Source: an uncultured Ruminococcus sp.
GTDB taxonomy: Bacteria; Bacillota; Clostridia; Oscillospirales; CAG-272
Direction of reading: 5' to 3'
Assembly: GCA_902783755.1 (NCBI GenBank)
Contig: CACZSC010000269.1
Span: 1-18,831, forward strand
DNA: 18,831 bases
The translations under genes were made by a program, and so were the position numbers. Shown one piece after another: positions 6,241 to 13,867 of the stretch (positions are counted from its first letter, which is position 1; the number at the start of each line of letters is the position of its first letter). The notes beneath the pieces were generated by a model, which worked only from the letters and a program-made list of their open reading frames with translations, made no database searches and was not told where the DNA came from.

Positions 6241-6809
6241 GCCAGAAGAAAAAAGAATTACTGAGATCGCTGAAATTCGTCGGGTTCTCCATCAGCGCCG
6301 GTGTGATACAGGTAATAGTGTTCACCCTGCTGAACGAGATCCTCAAGCTGGACTACTGGGTCAGCTACCTCATAGCTCTGGTGTGTTCGGTCCTCTGGAA
6401 CTTCACGTTCAACCGGAAATTCACCTTCAAGTCGGCAGCCAACGTCCCCGTGGCCATGCTCAAGGTGGTAGCCTTCTACGTGGTGTTCACCCCGTTTTCA
6501 GTATGGTTCGAGGATTTTCTCACGGTAAAGTGCGGATGGAACGAATATCTTGCAACAGGACTCAACATGCTGATCAATTTCGTACTGGAGTTCCTGTACC
6601 AGAGGTTCTTCGTGTTCGGAAAGAGCATCGACACCGCGAAGTCGAGAAAGGAAAAACGGCTTGAGAAGCAGCTCGAGGAACAGAAGCGTCAGGAGATGCT
6701 GCAGCAGGAGATGGCGGAGCAGGAAGCGCAGCAGGAATTGCAGCATGATATGCAGGAAGATTTTCCCAGTGATGCTCCGGATGAACCGGAACCGGACGGA
6801 GGAAACTGA
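6237..6809 (+). CDS. GtrA-like membrane protein with Q/E-rich tail
   Basis: GtrA-family proteins are small four-helix membrane proteins linked to polyprenyl-phosphate sugar transfer in cell-surface polysaccharide modification. Residues about 10-130 hold four hydrophobic segments and the family-typical NFTFNRKFTF between helices two and three, and YQRFFVF near the end. The start ATG overlaps the hydrolase stop, and AAGGAG at 6224-6229 is well placed. What is odd is the tail from about residue 136 to 190: it is very rich in Glu, Gln and Lys, likely a coiled coil, and ends in an acidic proline-rich segment. Most GtrA proteins end soon after the last helix. A processive-type glycosyltransferase lies convergently next to it and could be a functional partner, but this is inference. 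Confidence 0.88.
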   Translation: MSQKKKELLRSLKFVGFSISAGVIQVIVFTLLNEILKLDYWVSYLIALVCSVLWNFTFNRKFTFKSAANVPVAMLKVVAFYVVFTPFSVWFEDFLTVKCGWNEYLATGLNMLINFVLEFLYQRFFVFGKSIDTAKSRKEKRLEKQLEEQKRQEMLQQEMAEQEAQQELQHDMQEDFPSDAPDEPEPDGGN

Positions 6810-6838
6810 CGGGCCGGTGATAAAAAGGCAAAGAAAAA

Positions 6839-6863
6839 GAGCACTTTTCAGGTGCCCTTTTTT
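6839..6863. terminator. Bidirectional terminator between gtrA-like and glycosyltransferase genes
   Basis: GAGCAC (6839-6844) pairs with GTGCCC (6852-6857) with one mismatch on the plus strand and a G-U on the minus strand. T runs follow in both directions (TTTTTT at 6858-6863 on plus; TTTTTCTTT on minus). The stop codon of the minus-strand gene lies in the loop. Confidence 0.8.
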
Positions 6864-8116
6864 GTTGCCGTCAGGTCCATCTCGTCTATGGACTTCGATA
6901 CGCTGTGTGGTATGTGCTTCCATTCGGGAGTCCTGAACAGAGTCATGAAATATGAAATGAAGAATGTGCACATAAATATTGAATACATGAATGAGTACAG
7001 GATCTTCTTCCACCACGGCAGCGGTATACGCTTCCATTCGGCTATGATCGTGAGGATCCCCATCAGATACAGCAGGCCGTATACCATGAGAAGAGCTCCC
7101 AGTATGCCCGTCAGGATGGACGTGAGGCTGGCGGCTCCGGTCGCCACTAGGATGGATGTCCTTACGATATTGACGACCAGATTGACGACGAAGGAAACGA
7201 AGGGGCCCATATCCATCAGAAGATCGTGGGCGGCGAACCAGCCTGGCTTGAACAGCCTTCTGAACAGCCCCTTGCGGTTGATGTATATGGCATGCAGATA
7301 TCCCTTGATCCATCTGGTACGCTGCTGGATCGATATCTTCAGTCCCGTAGGCTGCTCGTCATAAAGGATCGCGTCGGCGCAGTAGGCGATCTTCTCGCCT
7401 TCGCTCACCAGGGTGGAGGTGCACTCCAGATCCTCTGTGAGGCCGGTCCACACCCATCCGCCGTGCTCCTCCAGCAGCGCAGAGGAGAACAGGCAACCGG
7501 TGCCTGACAGGAAGCAACTGGTGTTGAGTATGTCCCTGGGCCTGTTGCAGCATTCGCTTTCCGTCAGGAAGAATATGCCGTAGCTGGCGCTGATCCAGTT
7601 GCCTTCGAAGTTCTTCGCTGTACGGTATCCGATAACGACTCTCTTGTCATTGGAGAAGACATCGTTCATGGCGGATATGTATTTCGGGTCCAGCAGATTG
7701 TCGGCGTCAAAGACGAAATATCCGTCGTAATAGTCGCCGGGGAGCTCCTCCCTTATCTGCCTGTAGAGGTACTGCAGGGCGTAGCCCTTGCTTTTGTGCT
7801 CGCTGTCGAACCGCTCGAACACGCGGGCGCCGCACCGGCGGCAGACCTCGGCGGTGCTGTCGGTGCAGTTGTCAGCGACAACATATATGTCGATGAGTTC
7901 CTGAGGGTACTCCTGCCTCTTAATGCTGTCGATAAGGTGGGGGACCACGTTCTCCTCGTTCCGCGCCGCTATCATGACCGCGTATTTACACTGTCTCTTC
8001 GCGGTCCATGTCTTTTTGATGCCGGTGAACCGCACTACGTAATACACGAGCCTCTGTGAAAAGGTCAGCACGAACATGACGAACAGGATCACGCTCAGTA
8101 TGTCCAGTACAATCAT
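6848..8116 (-). CDS. Membrane glycosyltransferase, family 2
   Basis: This 422-residue protein is a GT-A fold glycosyltransferase of the processive-like family 2 (related to BcsA/NodC/IcaA in layout). After one N-terminal helix come ARNEENVV, VVADNCTDST, the metal-binding Asp137-Ala-Asp139, the acceptor-site TED with Asp229, and the QRTRW motif (265-269) that marks polymerising or membrane-embedded members. Three or four more helices follow between about 290 and 410. It would use a nucleotide sugar to build or extend a surface glycan or glycolipid. GAGGA lies 5 nt from the ATG. It is the last gene of the degV-hlyIII-fakA operon, 33 nt after fakA with no terminator between. A glycolipid product would fit the lipid-related neighbours, but that is speculation. 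Confidence 0.92.
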   Translation of the reverse strand: MIVLDILSVILFVMFVLTFSQRLVYYVVRFTGIKKTWTAKRQCKYAVMIAARNEENVVPHLIDSIKRQEYPQELIDIYVVADNCTDSTAEVCRRCGARVFERFDSEHKSKGYALQYLYRQIREELPGDYYDGYFVFDADNLLDPKYISAMNDVFSNDKRVVIGYRTAKNFEGNWISASYGIFFLTESECCNRPRDILNTSCFLSGTGCLFSSALLEEHGGWVWTGLTEDLECTSTLVSEGEKIAYCADAILYDEQPTGLKISIQQRTRWIKGYLHAIYINRKGLFRRLFKPGWFAAHDLLMDMGPFVSFVVNLVVNIVRTSILVATGAASLTSILTGILGALLMVYGLLYLMGILTIIAEWKRIPLPWWKKILYSFMYSIFMCTFFISYFMTLFRTPEWKHIPHSVSKSIDEMDLTATKKGT

Positions 8117-8149
8117 AATATCCTCACAAAAGATTCAAATAACCGTTTC

Positions 8150-9865
8150 TCATTCGGCCACCAGGATGTACGGGTAGATCTCCTGGCCGCCGTCTATGAC
8201 GTACATTTCGATATCGGGATACTTTTCTTCTATATACTTTTCAAGGGATCCGCATTCTTCCGTTCCGGCGTCCTTTCCGCGGAAGATCGTAAGTATGGCC
8301 TTTTCCGGACCGCCCAGTATATGATCCGCGAGGGCTTCGGCCGCCTCAAGCCTGGAGGGCCGGGATGTCACTATGTTCTTTCCCACGATCCCAACGCTGT
8401 CGCCCAGGGAGATCTTTACGCCGTTCATGTTCGCGTCCCGGATTGCCTCGGACACGCTTCCCGTGGTGACGGTCTCCATGGCTTCAAGAGACGCCGCGAC
8501 GGCGTCTTCGGGGCTTTCGGCTTCAAAATCGATGTATGCCGCCGCTATGTATCCCTGACCCAGGTCCTTGCTCTCGATGACGGTGATCTCGGCCTTTCTG
8601 TAGATGGACGCGGCCTGCTTCGCGGCCATGATTATGTTGCCGTTGTTTGGCAGGACGAATATGTGCTCCGCGTTCAGCCTGTCAAAGGCCGCGATGAAGT
8701 CCTCGGCCGAAGGGTTCTTCGTCTGTCCGCCGCGGATTATTTCATCCACTCCGATGCTGCGGAAGGTATCTTCGATGCCCGGGCCCATGCACACGGCCAC
8801 GGTGGCGAATTTTTTCCTCTTCCCGTCAGAAGGTTTAGCGGGAGCTGCCGGAGGCGCGCTGTCCCGTATGGTCTCGTTGTGCTGTACGGACATGTTCTCG
8901 ATCTTGACTGTCAGGAACTCACCGTACCTGAGACAGAACTCCAGGACCCTGTCGGGGGTCAGGGTGTGGACGTGGACCTTGACGACATTTCCGTCCCGGA
9001 ATGAGACTATGGAATCACCCACGGTCCGGAGGAAATCCTGTATGACCGCCACGTCGAAGCTTTCAGGATCGGTCTTCTTTCTCGTGAGCTGCAGGAGAAG
9101 CTCCGTGCAGTACCCGTAGTCCATCTCGCTGTCTTCGTTGAACTTTGAGAGATCGATGTTGGCGGGACCTTTGGAGCGTCCCCGCTCTCCCTGATAGTCC
9201 GAGTATGTATCGTCCCCCAGCAGGACCTTGTTGAAGCCTTCCATTATATACAGGAGACCGGCTCCGCCGCTGTCCACGACGCTGGATTCCCTCAGGACTT
9301 CAAGAAGCTCCGGGGTCCTCCGGAGGCTTGCCTGCATCTCGTCTGTGAGGTCCGAGAACAGTGACTTGATGGTGCTGTTCTCGTCCAGGCGGGAGACCGC
9401 GAATTCGACGGCTTCCCTGGCCACTGTCAGGATCGTGCCTTCCGTAGGGGTCAGCACCGAACTGTACGCCTGCTTGACTCCGGCCTCGAGAGCCTCGGCC
9501 ACGGCATACGGATCCGCCTTGTCGTTGGACTCGAATCCCTTCGCCATGCCGCTGAAGAACTGGGACAGAATGACTCCCGAGTTGCCGCGGGCTCCAAGGA
9601 GCATGCCCTTCGACATGGCTGCCATCACTTCCGCGAGGTTTATGGTCTCGACTTTTTTCATAGCCTCGACCCCGCTCTCGATGGTCATGCTCATATTGTC
9701 TCCGGTATCCCCGTCCGGGACCGGGAAAACGTTCAGATTGTTTACTTCATCGGCGTTTGCCCTGAGATGGGCAGCGCCGCTTTTGGCCATTTTGGCGAAC
9801 AGCGCTCCGTCAAGGAACTTTTCCTCTTCAGCGCCGCCTGCCTGCTTCTTCTCTTTTTCGCTCAT
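8150..9865 (-). CDS. fakA: FakA-like fatty acid kinase (DAK2 domain, YloV family)
   Basis: This 571-residue protein matches the FakA/YloV family, which phosphorylates fatty acids held by a DegV-type FakB protein, feeding exogenous acids into phospholipid synthesis. The N-terminal DAK2 kinase domain (about 20-215) has NVFPVPDGDTGDN with metal-binding Asp51, Asp53 and Asp56, ARGNSGVI near residue 93, and VVDSGGAGL near 193. A central domain follows, then a C-terminal DegV-related domain from about 350 to 571. Length is close to the family's usual 550. The start has AAAGG (9877-9881) at an 11-nt gap, slightly long; the first 15 residues are a charged extension. It lies in one operon with a DegV protein, which strengthens the assignment. 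In many Bacillota the gene instead follows asp23-like yloU. Confidence 0.92.
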   Translation of the reverse strand: MSEKEKKQAGGAEEEKFLDGALFAKMAKSGAAHLRANADEVNNLNVFPVPDGDTGDNMSMTIESGVEAMKKVETINLAEVMAAMSKGMLLGARGNSGVILSQFFSGMAKGFESNDKADPYAVAEALEAGVKQAYSSVLTPTEGTILTVAREAVEFAVSRLDENSTIKSLFSDLTDEMQASLRRTPELLEVLRESSVVDSGGAGLLYIMEGFNKVLLGDDTYSDYQGERGRSKGPANIDLSKFNEDSEMDYGYCTELLLQLTRKKTDPESFDVAVIQDFLRTVGDSIVSFRDGNVVKVHVHTLTPDRVLEFCLRYGEFLTVKIENMSVQHNETIRDSAPPAAPAKPSDGKRKKFATVAVCMGPGIEDTFRSIGVDEIIRGGQTKNPSAEDFIAAFDRLNAEHIFVLPNNGNIIMAAKQAASIYRKAEITVIESKDLGQGYIAAAYIDFEAESPEDAVAASLEAMETVTTGSVSEAIRDANMNGVKISLGDSVGIVGKNIVTSRPSRLEAAEALADHILGGPEKAILTIFRGKDAGTEECGSLEKYIEEKYPDIEMYVIDGGQEIYPYILVAE

Positions 9866-9916
9866 TGTGTGACAAACCTTTCGATACGACCGTCTGCCCT
9901 GCGGCAGTTGTGATGG

Positions 9917-10591
9917 TTACAGTACTACGTAGAATATGATGCAGATGAACTGGAGTATGTTGCCGGCCAGGACCAGCAGGTGGAAGATGGAATGGGTGAT
10001 CCTGTGTTTTCTTCCGAGCAGGTAGATCCCGGCACCTATGGTGTATGCCGCCTCTCCGCTTATGAGCCACGCAATACCGGGCCCCGGGAGGAAGCTGGTT
10101 ATGGGCCTCACGGCGAACAGGGCCACCCAGCTTATGATTATGAAGAAAGTCATGGCTGCCATGGCGTATTTCCTTACGTTAACAGCAGTCAGGACCGTGG
10201 ATACCGCGGCAGCCAGCCAGATGGCGCAGAATACGATCATGCCCCAGCTGGGTTCCACCGACCTGATGGAGCATATGGCGATCGGAGTGTACGTTCCTCC
10301 GATGAACACATATATCATGCTGCAGTCGATGATGCGCCTGATGTGCAGCAGCCCCGGGCCGCGCTTTCCGTGGTATATGGCGGAAAAAGCATACATGAAC
10401 ACCAGCGTCACTCCGTAGACCGTTCCGCTGATTATAGCCCAAATGTCGCTCTTCAGGGATGAAAAGATGATGACCAGCGTCAGCGCGGCCACACTGAGGG
10501 CAGCGGCGATGACATGGGCGGTCATGATCAGAAGATCCTGGATCTTCGAGGACCTTTCCCTGATCCTTTCGGTTTCTTTCGTGTCAGTCAA
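9917..10591 (-). CDS. Hemolysin III / PAQR family membrane protein
   Basis: A seven-helix membrane protein of 224 residues in the hemolysin III (YqfA) branch of the PAQR superfamily, related to eukaryotic adiponectin receptors, which act as lipid amidases. The zinc-site marks are present: Ser70-x3-His74 in SAIYHG, an Asp in the DCSMIYVFIGGTYTP segment, and His200-x3-His204 in HSIFH near the C-terminus. The start is TTG at 10591. The binding site GAGG lies 7 nt upstream inside the last codons and stop of degV, four bases away, so translation is probably coupled. The name hemolysin III is historical; lytic activity should not be inferred. The degV and fakA neighbours suggest a role in membrane lipid balance. 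Confidence 0.9.
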   Translation of the reverse strand: MTDTKETERIRERSSKIQDLLIMTAHVIAAALSVAALTLVIIFSSLKSDIWAIISGTVYGVTLVFMYAFSAIYHGKRGPGLLHIRRIIDCSMIYVFIGGTYTPIAICSIRSVEPSWGMIVFCAIWLAAAVSTVLTAVNVRKYAMAAMTFFIIISWVALFAVRPITSFLPGPGIAWLISGEAAYTIGAGIYLLGRKHRITHSIFHLLVLAGNILQFICIIFYVVL

Positions 10592-10595
10592 TTCA

Positions 10596-11462
10596 TCACC
10601 TCATTTTTCCGACGAAGAACAGAGCCATGGTGCCGGGACCGGAATGGGCCCCGATCACGGATCCGACGTACGTGATGATCTTCACTTCGACTCCGTGGGC
10701 TTCCTTTATGAGCCCCGCCAGGTACTCGGCATCTTCGATACAGTCCCCGTGGGAGATGAATACAGTGCCTTCTTCCGGAGTCTCCGCAAGCTCGGTATAT
10801 TTGTCTGCCAGAGCCTTCAGGGAGGCCTTGCGGCCCCTGACCTTGGTGACAGGGATGAGATGCCCCTCGTCGTCCACGTGCAGCACCGGCTTTATACCCA
10901 GCACGCCGCCGAAGAACGCGGCTGCCGCGCTGACCCGTCCGCCGCGCTTCAGATATACCAGATCGTCAACGGTGAACCAGTGGTCCAGTTTGAAGATCCT
11001 GTCTCTGACGGCCGATTCGGCCTCCTCGATTGTGGCTCCGCGCCTTCTGGCCTCCACCGCGAAATACAGAAGAAGCCCCTCGCCGGCGGAAGCCGCGAGA
11101 GTGTCTATTACGATGATTTTTCTTCCGGGATACTCCGGGCCGAGCACCTCCGCAGCCTTGATGCCGGCGTTCACGGTGTTGCTCAGTCCGCTGGAGAATC
11201 CGATATACAGGATATCCTGCCCCTTATCCAGGCATTCCCTGAAGGATTCAAGGAACTTTTCAATGTTGACGGCCGCGGTCTTTGCCACCTCGCCGTTCCT
11301 CATCCTCCCGTAGAACTCGGGGAAGGGAAGCTCGTAGTTCTCATATGACCGGGGGGATGTGTTGAAAGTGTAGGTGAGCGACTCATACCTTACGCCCCAG
11401 TCCCGGAGGGTCTCGGGGGAAAGGTCGCACGCCGAATCGGTGAATATGACGTAGCTGTCCAT
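10596..11462 (-). CDS. DegV family fatty-acid-binding protein (FakB-like)
   Basis: A 288-residue DegV protein. This family binds a fatty acid in a deep pocket; several members (FakB) present it to the kinase FakA. Visible marks are FTDSACDLS at residues 7-15, the TAAV segment, SSGLSNT in the nucleotide-like loop, the VIDT segment near 115, KRGGR with Arg176, and FISHGD near the end. I chose ATG at 11462 because AAAGGAG lies 5 nt upstream; an in-frame start nine codons earlier has no such site. It is the first gene of the operon, with its own promoter 37 nt upstream, and its stop is interleaved with the hlyIII binding site. A FakA-like gene two genes on supports a FakB role. Chain preference cannot be told. 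Confidence 0.93.
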   Translation of the reverse strand: MDSYVIFTDSACDLSPETLRDWGVRYESLTYTFNTSPRSYENYELPFPEFYGRMRNGEVAKTAAVNIEKFLESFRECLDKGQDILYIGFSSGLSNTVNAGIKAAEVLGPEYPGRKIIVIDTLAASAGEGLLLYFAVEARRRGATIEEAESAVRDRIFKLDHWFTVDDLVYLKRGGRVSAAAAFFGGVLGIKPVLHVDDEGHLIPVTKVRGRKASLKALADKYTELAETPEEGTVFISHGDCIEDAEYLAGLIKEAHGVEVKIITYVGSVIGAHSGPGTMALFFVGKMR

Positions 11463-11498
11463 GTGGTCTCCTTTGCGTCTGTGAGTCATTACGACCTG

Positions 11499-11527
11499 AT
11501 TGTATCCAAACGGCGGGCATATATCAA
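11499..11527 (-). promoter_or_regulatory. Promoter of the degV-hlyIII-fakA-GT2 operon
   Basis: On the minus strand TTGATA (11522-11527) and TACAAT (11499-11504) are separated by exactly 17 bp. The expected start near 11492 gives a leader of about 30 nt. Confidence 0.82.
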
Positions 11528-11642
11528 CCTACGGAGATGTCTCCGGGATATACGTCTCGTAAACATCGGTAGATTTTTTCTATAACCCCGGGAAAAAGCC
11601 GGTAGAGAAGCCGAACTGGCAGTAGAATTCCCTTGAAATTCA

Positions 11643-11671
11643 TTGACTTGCGGGGGTATAGATGATAAAAT
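11643..11671 (+). promoter_or_regulatory. Promoter of the XRE-tldD-tldE-pfkB-ruvX operon
   Basis: TTGACT (11643-11648) and TAAAAT (11666-11671) are 17 bp apart. Transcription should start near 11678, about 38 nt before the GTG start. Between this promoter and the divergent degV promoter (about 11528-11642) I see no gene and no strong structure, only a small GGAGA-TCTCC hairpin at 11534-11545. Confidence 0.85.
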
Positions 11672-11715
11672 GACATACAGAAGACGTTTTTGAGGACGGA
11701 AAGGAGAAAACGGCC

Positions 11716-12450
11716 GTGGAAGACATAAAATCCGTCATCGCGGGGAACATAGCGGGACTGCGCAACTCCTTCGGCATGACACAGCTGGAACTTGCCGAAA
11801 AGCTGAACTATTCGGACAAGGCCGTCTCGAAGTGGGAAAGGGGAGAGTCCATACCCGATGTGACGGTGCTTCTCAGGATCTGCGAGATTTTCCATGTGGA
11901 CATGGATTACCTCATATCCGAAGACCACGAAGACGAGAAGAACGGCAGATCCTTCTTCCAGAAGAAGAGGAGATACCAGAAGAGCACTCCCAGGGAAAGA
12001 AGGAACCACGCTGCGATAATAGGGATAAGCATCCTTCTGGTCTGGGTGGTGGCGCTGATCATATTCATCACACTCCACATGAGCATAGGCGAACGCACCA
12101 ATGCGCATTTCCTTGCCTTCGTCTGGGCGGTGCCGGCCAGCCTCACGGTGTGGCTGATCCTGAACTCGGTGTGGTTCAACCCCAGGTGGAACTTCATGAT
12201 AGTCTCTCTTCTGATGTGGTCCATACTGGCGGGGGTGTACATCACCCTGTGGTCCGTCATCGATTTCTGGATGATATTCATACTGGGGATCCCGGGACAG
12301 GTCATAATCCTGCTGTGGTCCCTCCTCAGATATGAGGACGAGCCGGAGGAGGAAACGGATCAGCCCGGCAGGAAGCGGCTGTTCGGCAGAAGATCCGGGA
12401 CCGCGGGACCGGACGGAACGGAAACGGAAGACATACAGGAAAAATCTTAG
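11716..12450 (+). CDS. Membrane-anchored XRE-family regulator
   Basis: A 244-residue fusion of a helix-turn-helix domain to a membrane region. Residues about 8-66 form a Cro/C1-type HTH with the characteristic MTQLELAEKL, YSDKAVSKWERG and DMDYLI. A basic linker (about 80-97) leads to four hydrophobic segments near 98-122, 127-151, 160-184 and 187-210, then a charged C-terminal tail. This design occurs widely in Clostridia, usually without known function; it may sense membrane state or a peptide and act on its own promoter. The start is GTG with AAGGAG (11701-11706) 9 nt upstream. It leads an operon with tldD 19 nt downstream. Regulation of tldD/tldE is a natural guess but unproven. Confidence 0.9.
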   Translation: MEDIKSVIAGNIAGLRNSFGMTQLELAEKLNYSDKAVSKWERGESIPDVTVLLRICEIFHVDMDYLISEDHEDEKNGRSFFQKKRRYQKSTPRERRNHAAIIGISILLVWVVALIIFITLHMSIGERTNAHFLAFVWAVPASLTVWLILNSVWFNPRWNFMIVSLLMWSILAGVYITLWSVIDFWMIFILGIPGQVIILLWSLLRYEDEPEEETDQPGRKRLFGRRSGTAGPDGTETEDIQEKS

Positions 12451-12469
12451 GACAAATACGGAGGACAGA

Positions 12470-13867
12470 ATGGCTTTTTCAGGATTTCTGGACAGCAGGA
12501 GGGAGGACTGCAGGCAGCTCGTGGACGAGCTCGGCAGATACTTCTCATATGTGAGCGTGCTCGGCACCGACGTGAAGGCGTCGGTCTACCGGGCGGACAG
12601 GAAAAGCGCCATGGCCCGGGACGGGAACGGCGAATGCGGCTTCGTCGTCAAGATGCATGACGGGCGGGCCTTCTTCGAATACTCGGCGGACGACATCTCT
12701 GGGGACAAGAAGGAGCTCGCGGAAAGGATCCTCGAGTCGGTGAGACTTGCCGAAGGCATGGAAGAGGCGATGATAGAGACCCGGCCCGTGGAGGACGGGC
12801 CCCTTTCCGGGGATTTCGTCCGGGAGAACGATTTTGACGGATATGACGACAACGACCTTATCAGCGCGTGCATGGAGACTTCCCGGATGATATGCGATGA
12901 GGACGAGCACGTGCTGAACGGCGTCGCTGTCATACAGTTCTTCAATACGTCGAAACTCTTCGTGTCGAAGAACAAATGCCTCAGCCAGTTCTACGGCTGG
13001 GCCAACGGCATGGTGATGGCGGTGTACTCGGACGGGAAGACCGTCCCGGCAAGGATATCCGAAGGCGAGGGAAGCCTCGCTCTGATACTGAAGCTTATGA
13101 AAGAGGACGCCCCGAAGGTAGTGGAGCTCGCAAGGCATCTCGTCAAAGCCCGGCCCATAAAGCCGGGGGTGTACGACGTGATCACCGACAGTTCCATCAC
13201 GGGACTCATAGCCCACGAGGCCTTCGGGCACGGGGTTGAGATGGACCAGTTCGTGAAGGACAGGTCACAGGCCAAGATGTGCGTGGGCGAATACGTGGCC
13301 TCACCCATAACCAACATGAGGGACGGGGCGGCAGCGGCCGTCAGCGTGGCGTCCTATTTCTTCGACGACGACGGGATCCCCGCCCACGACACGAAGATCA
13401 TAGACAAGGGCATCCTTGTGGCCGGGCTTTCGGATCTCGCGTCCGCGACCCAGCTGGGCACAGAGCCCACGGGCAACGGCAGACGTGACAGTTTCAAGAG
13501 GAAAGCATACTCGAGGATGACCAACACCTTCTTCGAGCCGGGGACCGACAAGCTGGAGGACATGATAGCATCCGTGAAGCACGGATACATGCTCTTTGAG
13601 ACCAACAACGGCATGGAGGACCCGAAGAACTGGGCGATCCAGTGCACCGCGGAATACGGCATCGAGATCGTGGACGGAAAGCTGACGGACAATTACGTCA
13701 GTCCCGTGGTCATGAGCGGCTACGTTCCCGATCTTCTGAAATCCATATCCATGATCTCGGACGACTTCAGGGTCATAGGATGCGGAAGCTGCGGAAAGGG
13801 CTACAAGGAATGGGTAAGGGTCTCGGACGGGGGCCCGAATCTGAAAGTGAGGTGCAAGTTAGGATGA
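12470..13867 (+). CDS. tldD: TldD metalloprotease subunit
   Basis: This 465-residue protein matches TldD of the TldD/PmbA family. With TldE it forms a protease that takes in unfolded peptides; in E. coli it matures microcin B17 and degrades the antitoxin CcdA. The active-site HExxxH is present as His249-Glu250-Ala-Phe-Gly-His254, and the Cys of GSCGKG (Cys441) corresponds to the third metal ligand of the family. The start is ATG at 12470, fixed by GGAGG at 12460-12464; longer readings overlap the upstream gene and lack a binding site. The last codon overlaps the tldE start (ATGA), so the two subunits are coupled. The final 20 residues diverge from the usual TldD ending. The natural substrate here is unknown. 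Confidence 0.92.
   Translation: MAFSGFLDSRREDCRQLVDELGRYFSYVSVLGTDVKASVYRADRKSAMARDGNGECGFVVKMHDGRAFFEYSADDISGDKKELAERILESVRLAEGMEEAMIETRPVEDGPLSGDFVRENDFDGYDDNDLISACMETSRMICDEDEHVLNGVAVIQFFNTSKLFVSKNKCLSQFYGWANGMVMAVYSDGKTVPARISEGEGSLALILKLMKEDAPKVVELARHLVKARPIKPGVYDVITDSSITGLIAHEAFGHGVEMDQFVKDRSQAKMCVGEYVASPITNMRDGAAAAVSVASYFFDDDGIPAHDTKIIDKGILVAGLSDLASATQLGTEPTGNGRRDSFKRKAYSRMTNTFFEPGTDKLEDMIASVKHGYMLFETNNGMEDPKNWAIQCTAEYGIEIVDGKLTDNYVSPVVMSGYVPDLLKSISMISDDFRVIGCGSCGKGYKEWVRVSDGGPNLKVRCKLG

Noticed and set aside
9870..9916. Small CTGCC/GGCAG hairpin between hlyIII and fakA as a terminator
   Set aside because: No T run follows on the minus strand, and the stem is only five base pairs, so transcription probably continues.
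10443..11348. Plus-strand frame of 301 codons opposite degV
   Set aside because: DegV motifs on the minus strand are clear and in order. The plus frame has no ribosome binding site and no family marks.
11463..11489. Earlier start for the DegV protein
   Set aside because: The strong AAAGGAG site lies inside that extension, 5 nt before ATG 11462. The extra residues are not like DegV N-termini.
11524..12567. Minus-strand frame of 347 codons opposite the XRE and tldD genes
   Set aside because: It is rich in His, Pro, Arg and Tyr with no family match and covers two well-supported plus-strand genes. A short ending piece (11524-11643) looked protein-like but has no ribosome binding site.
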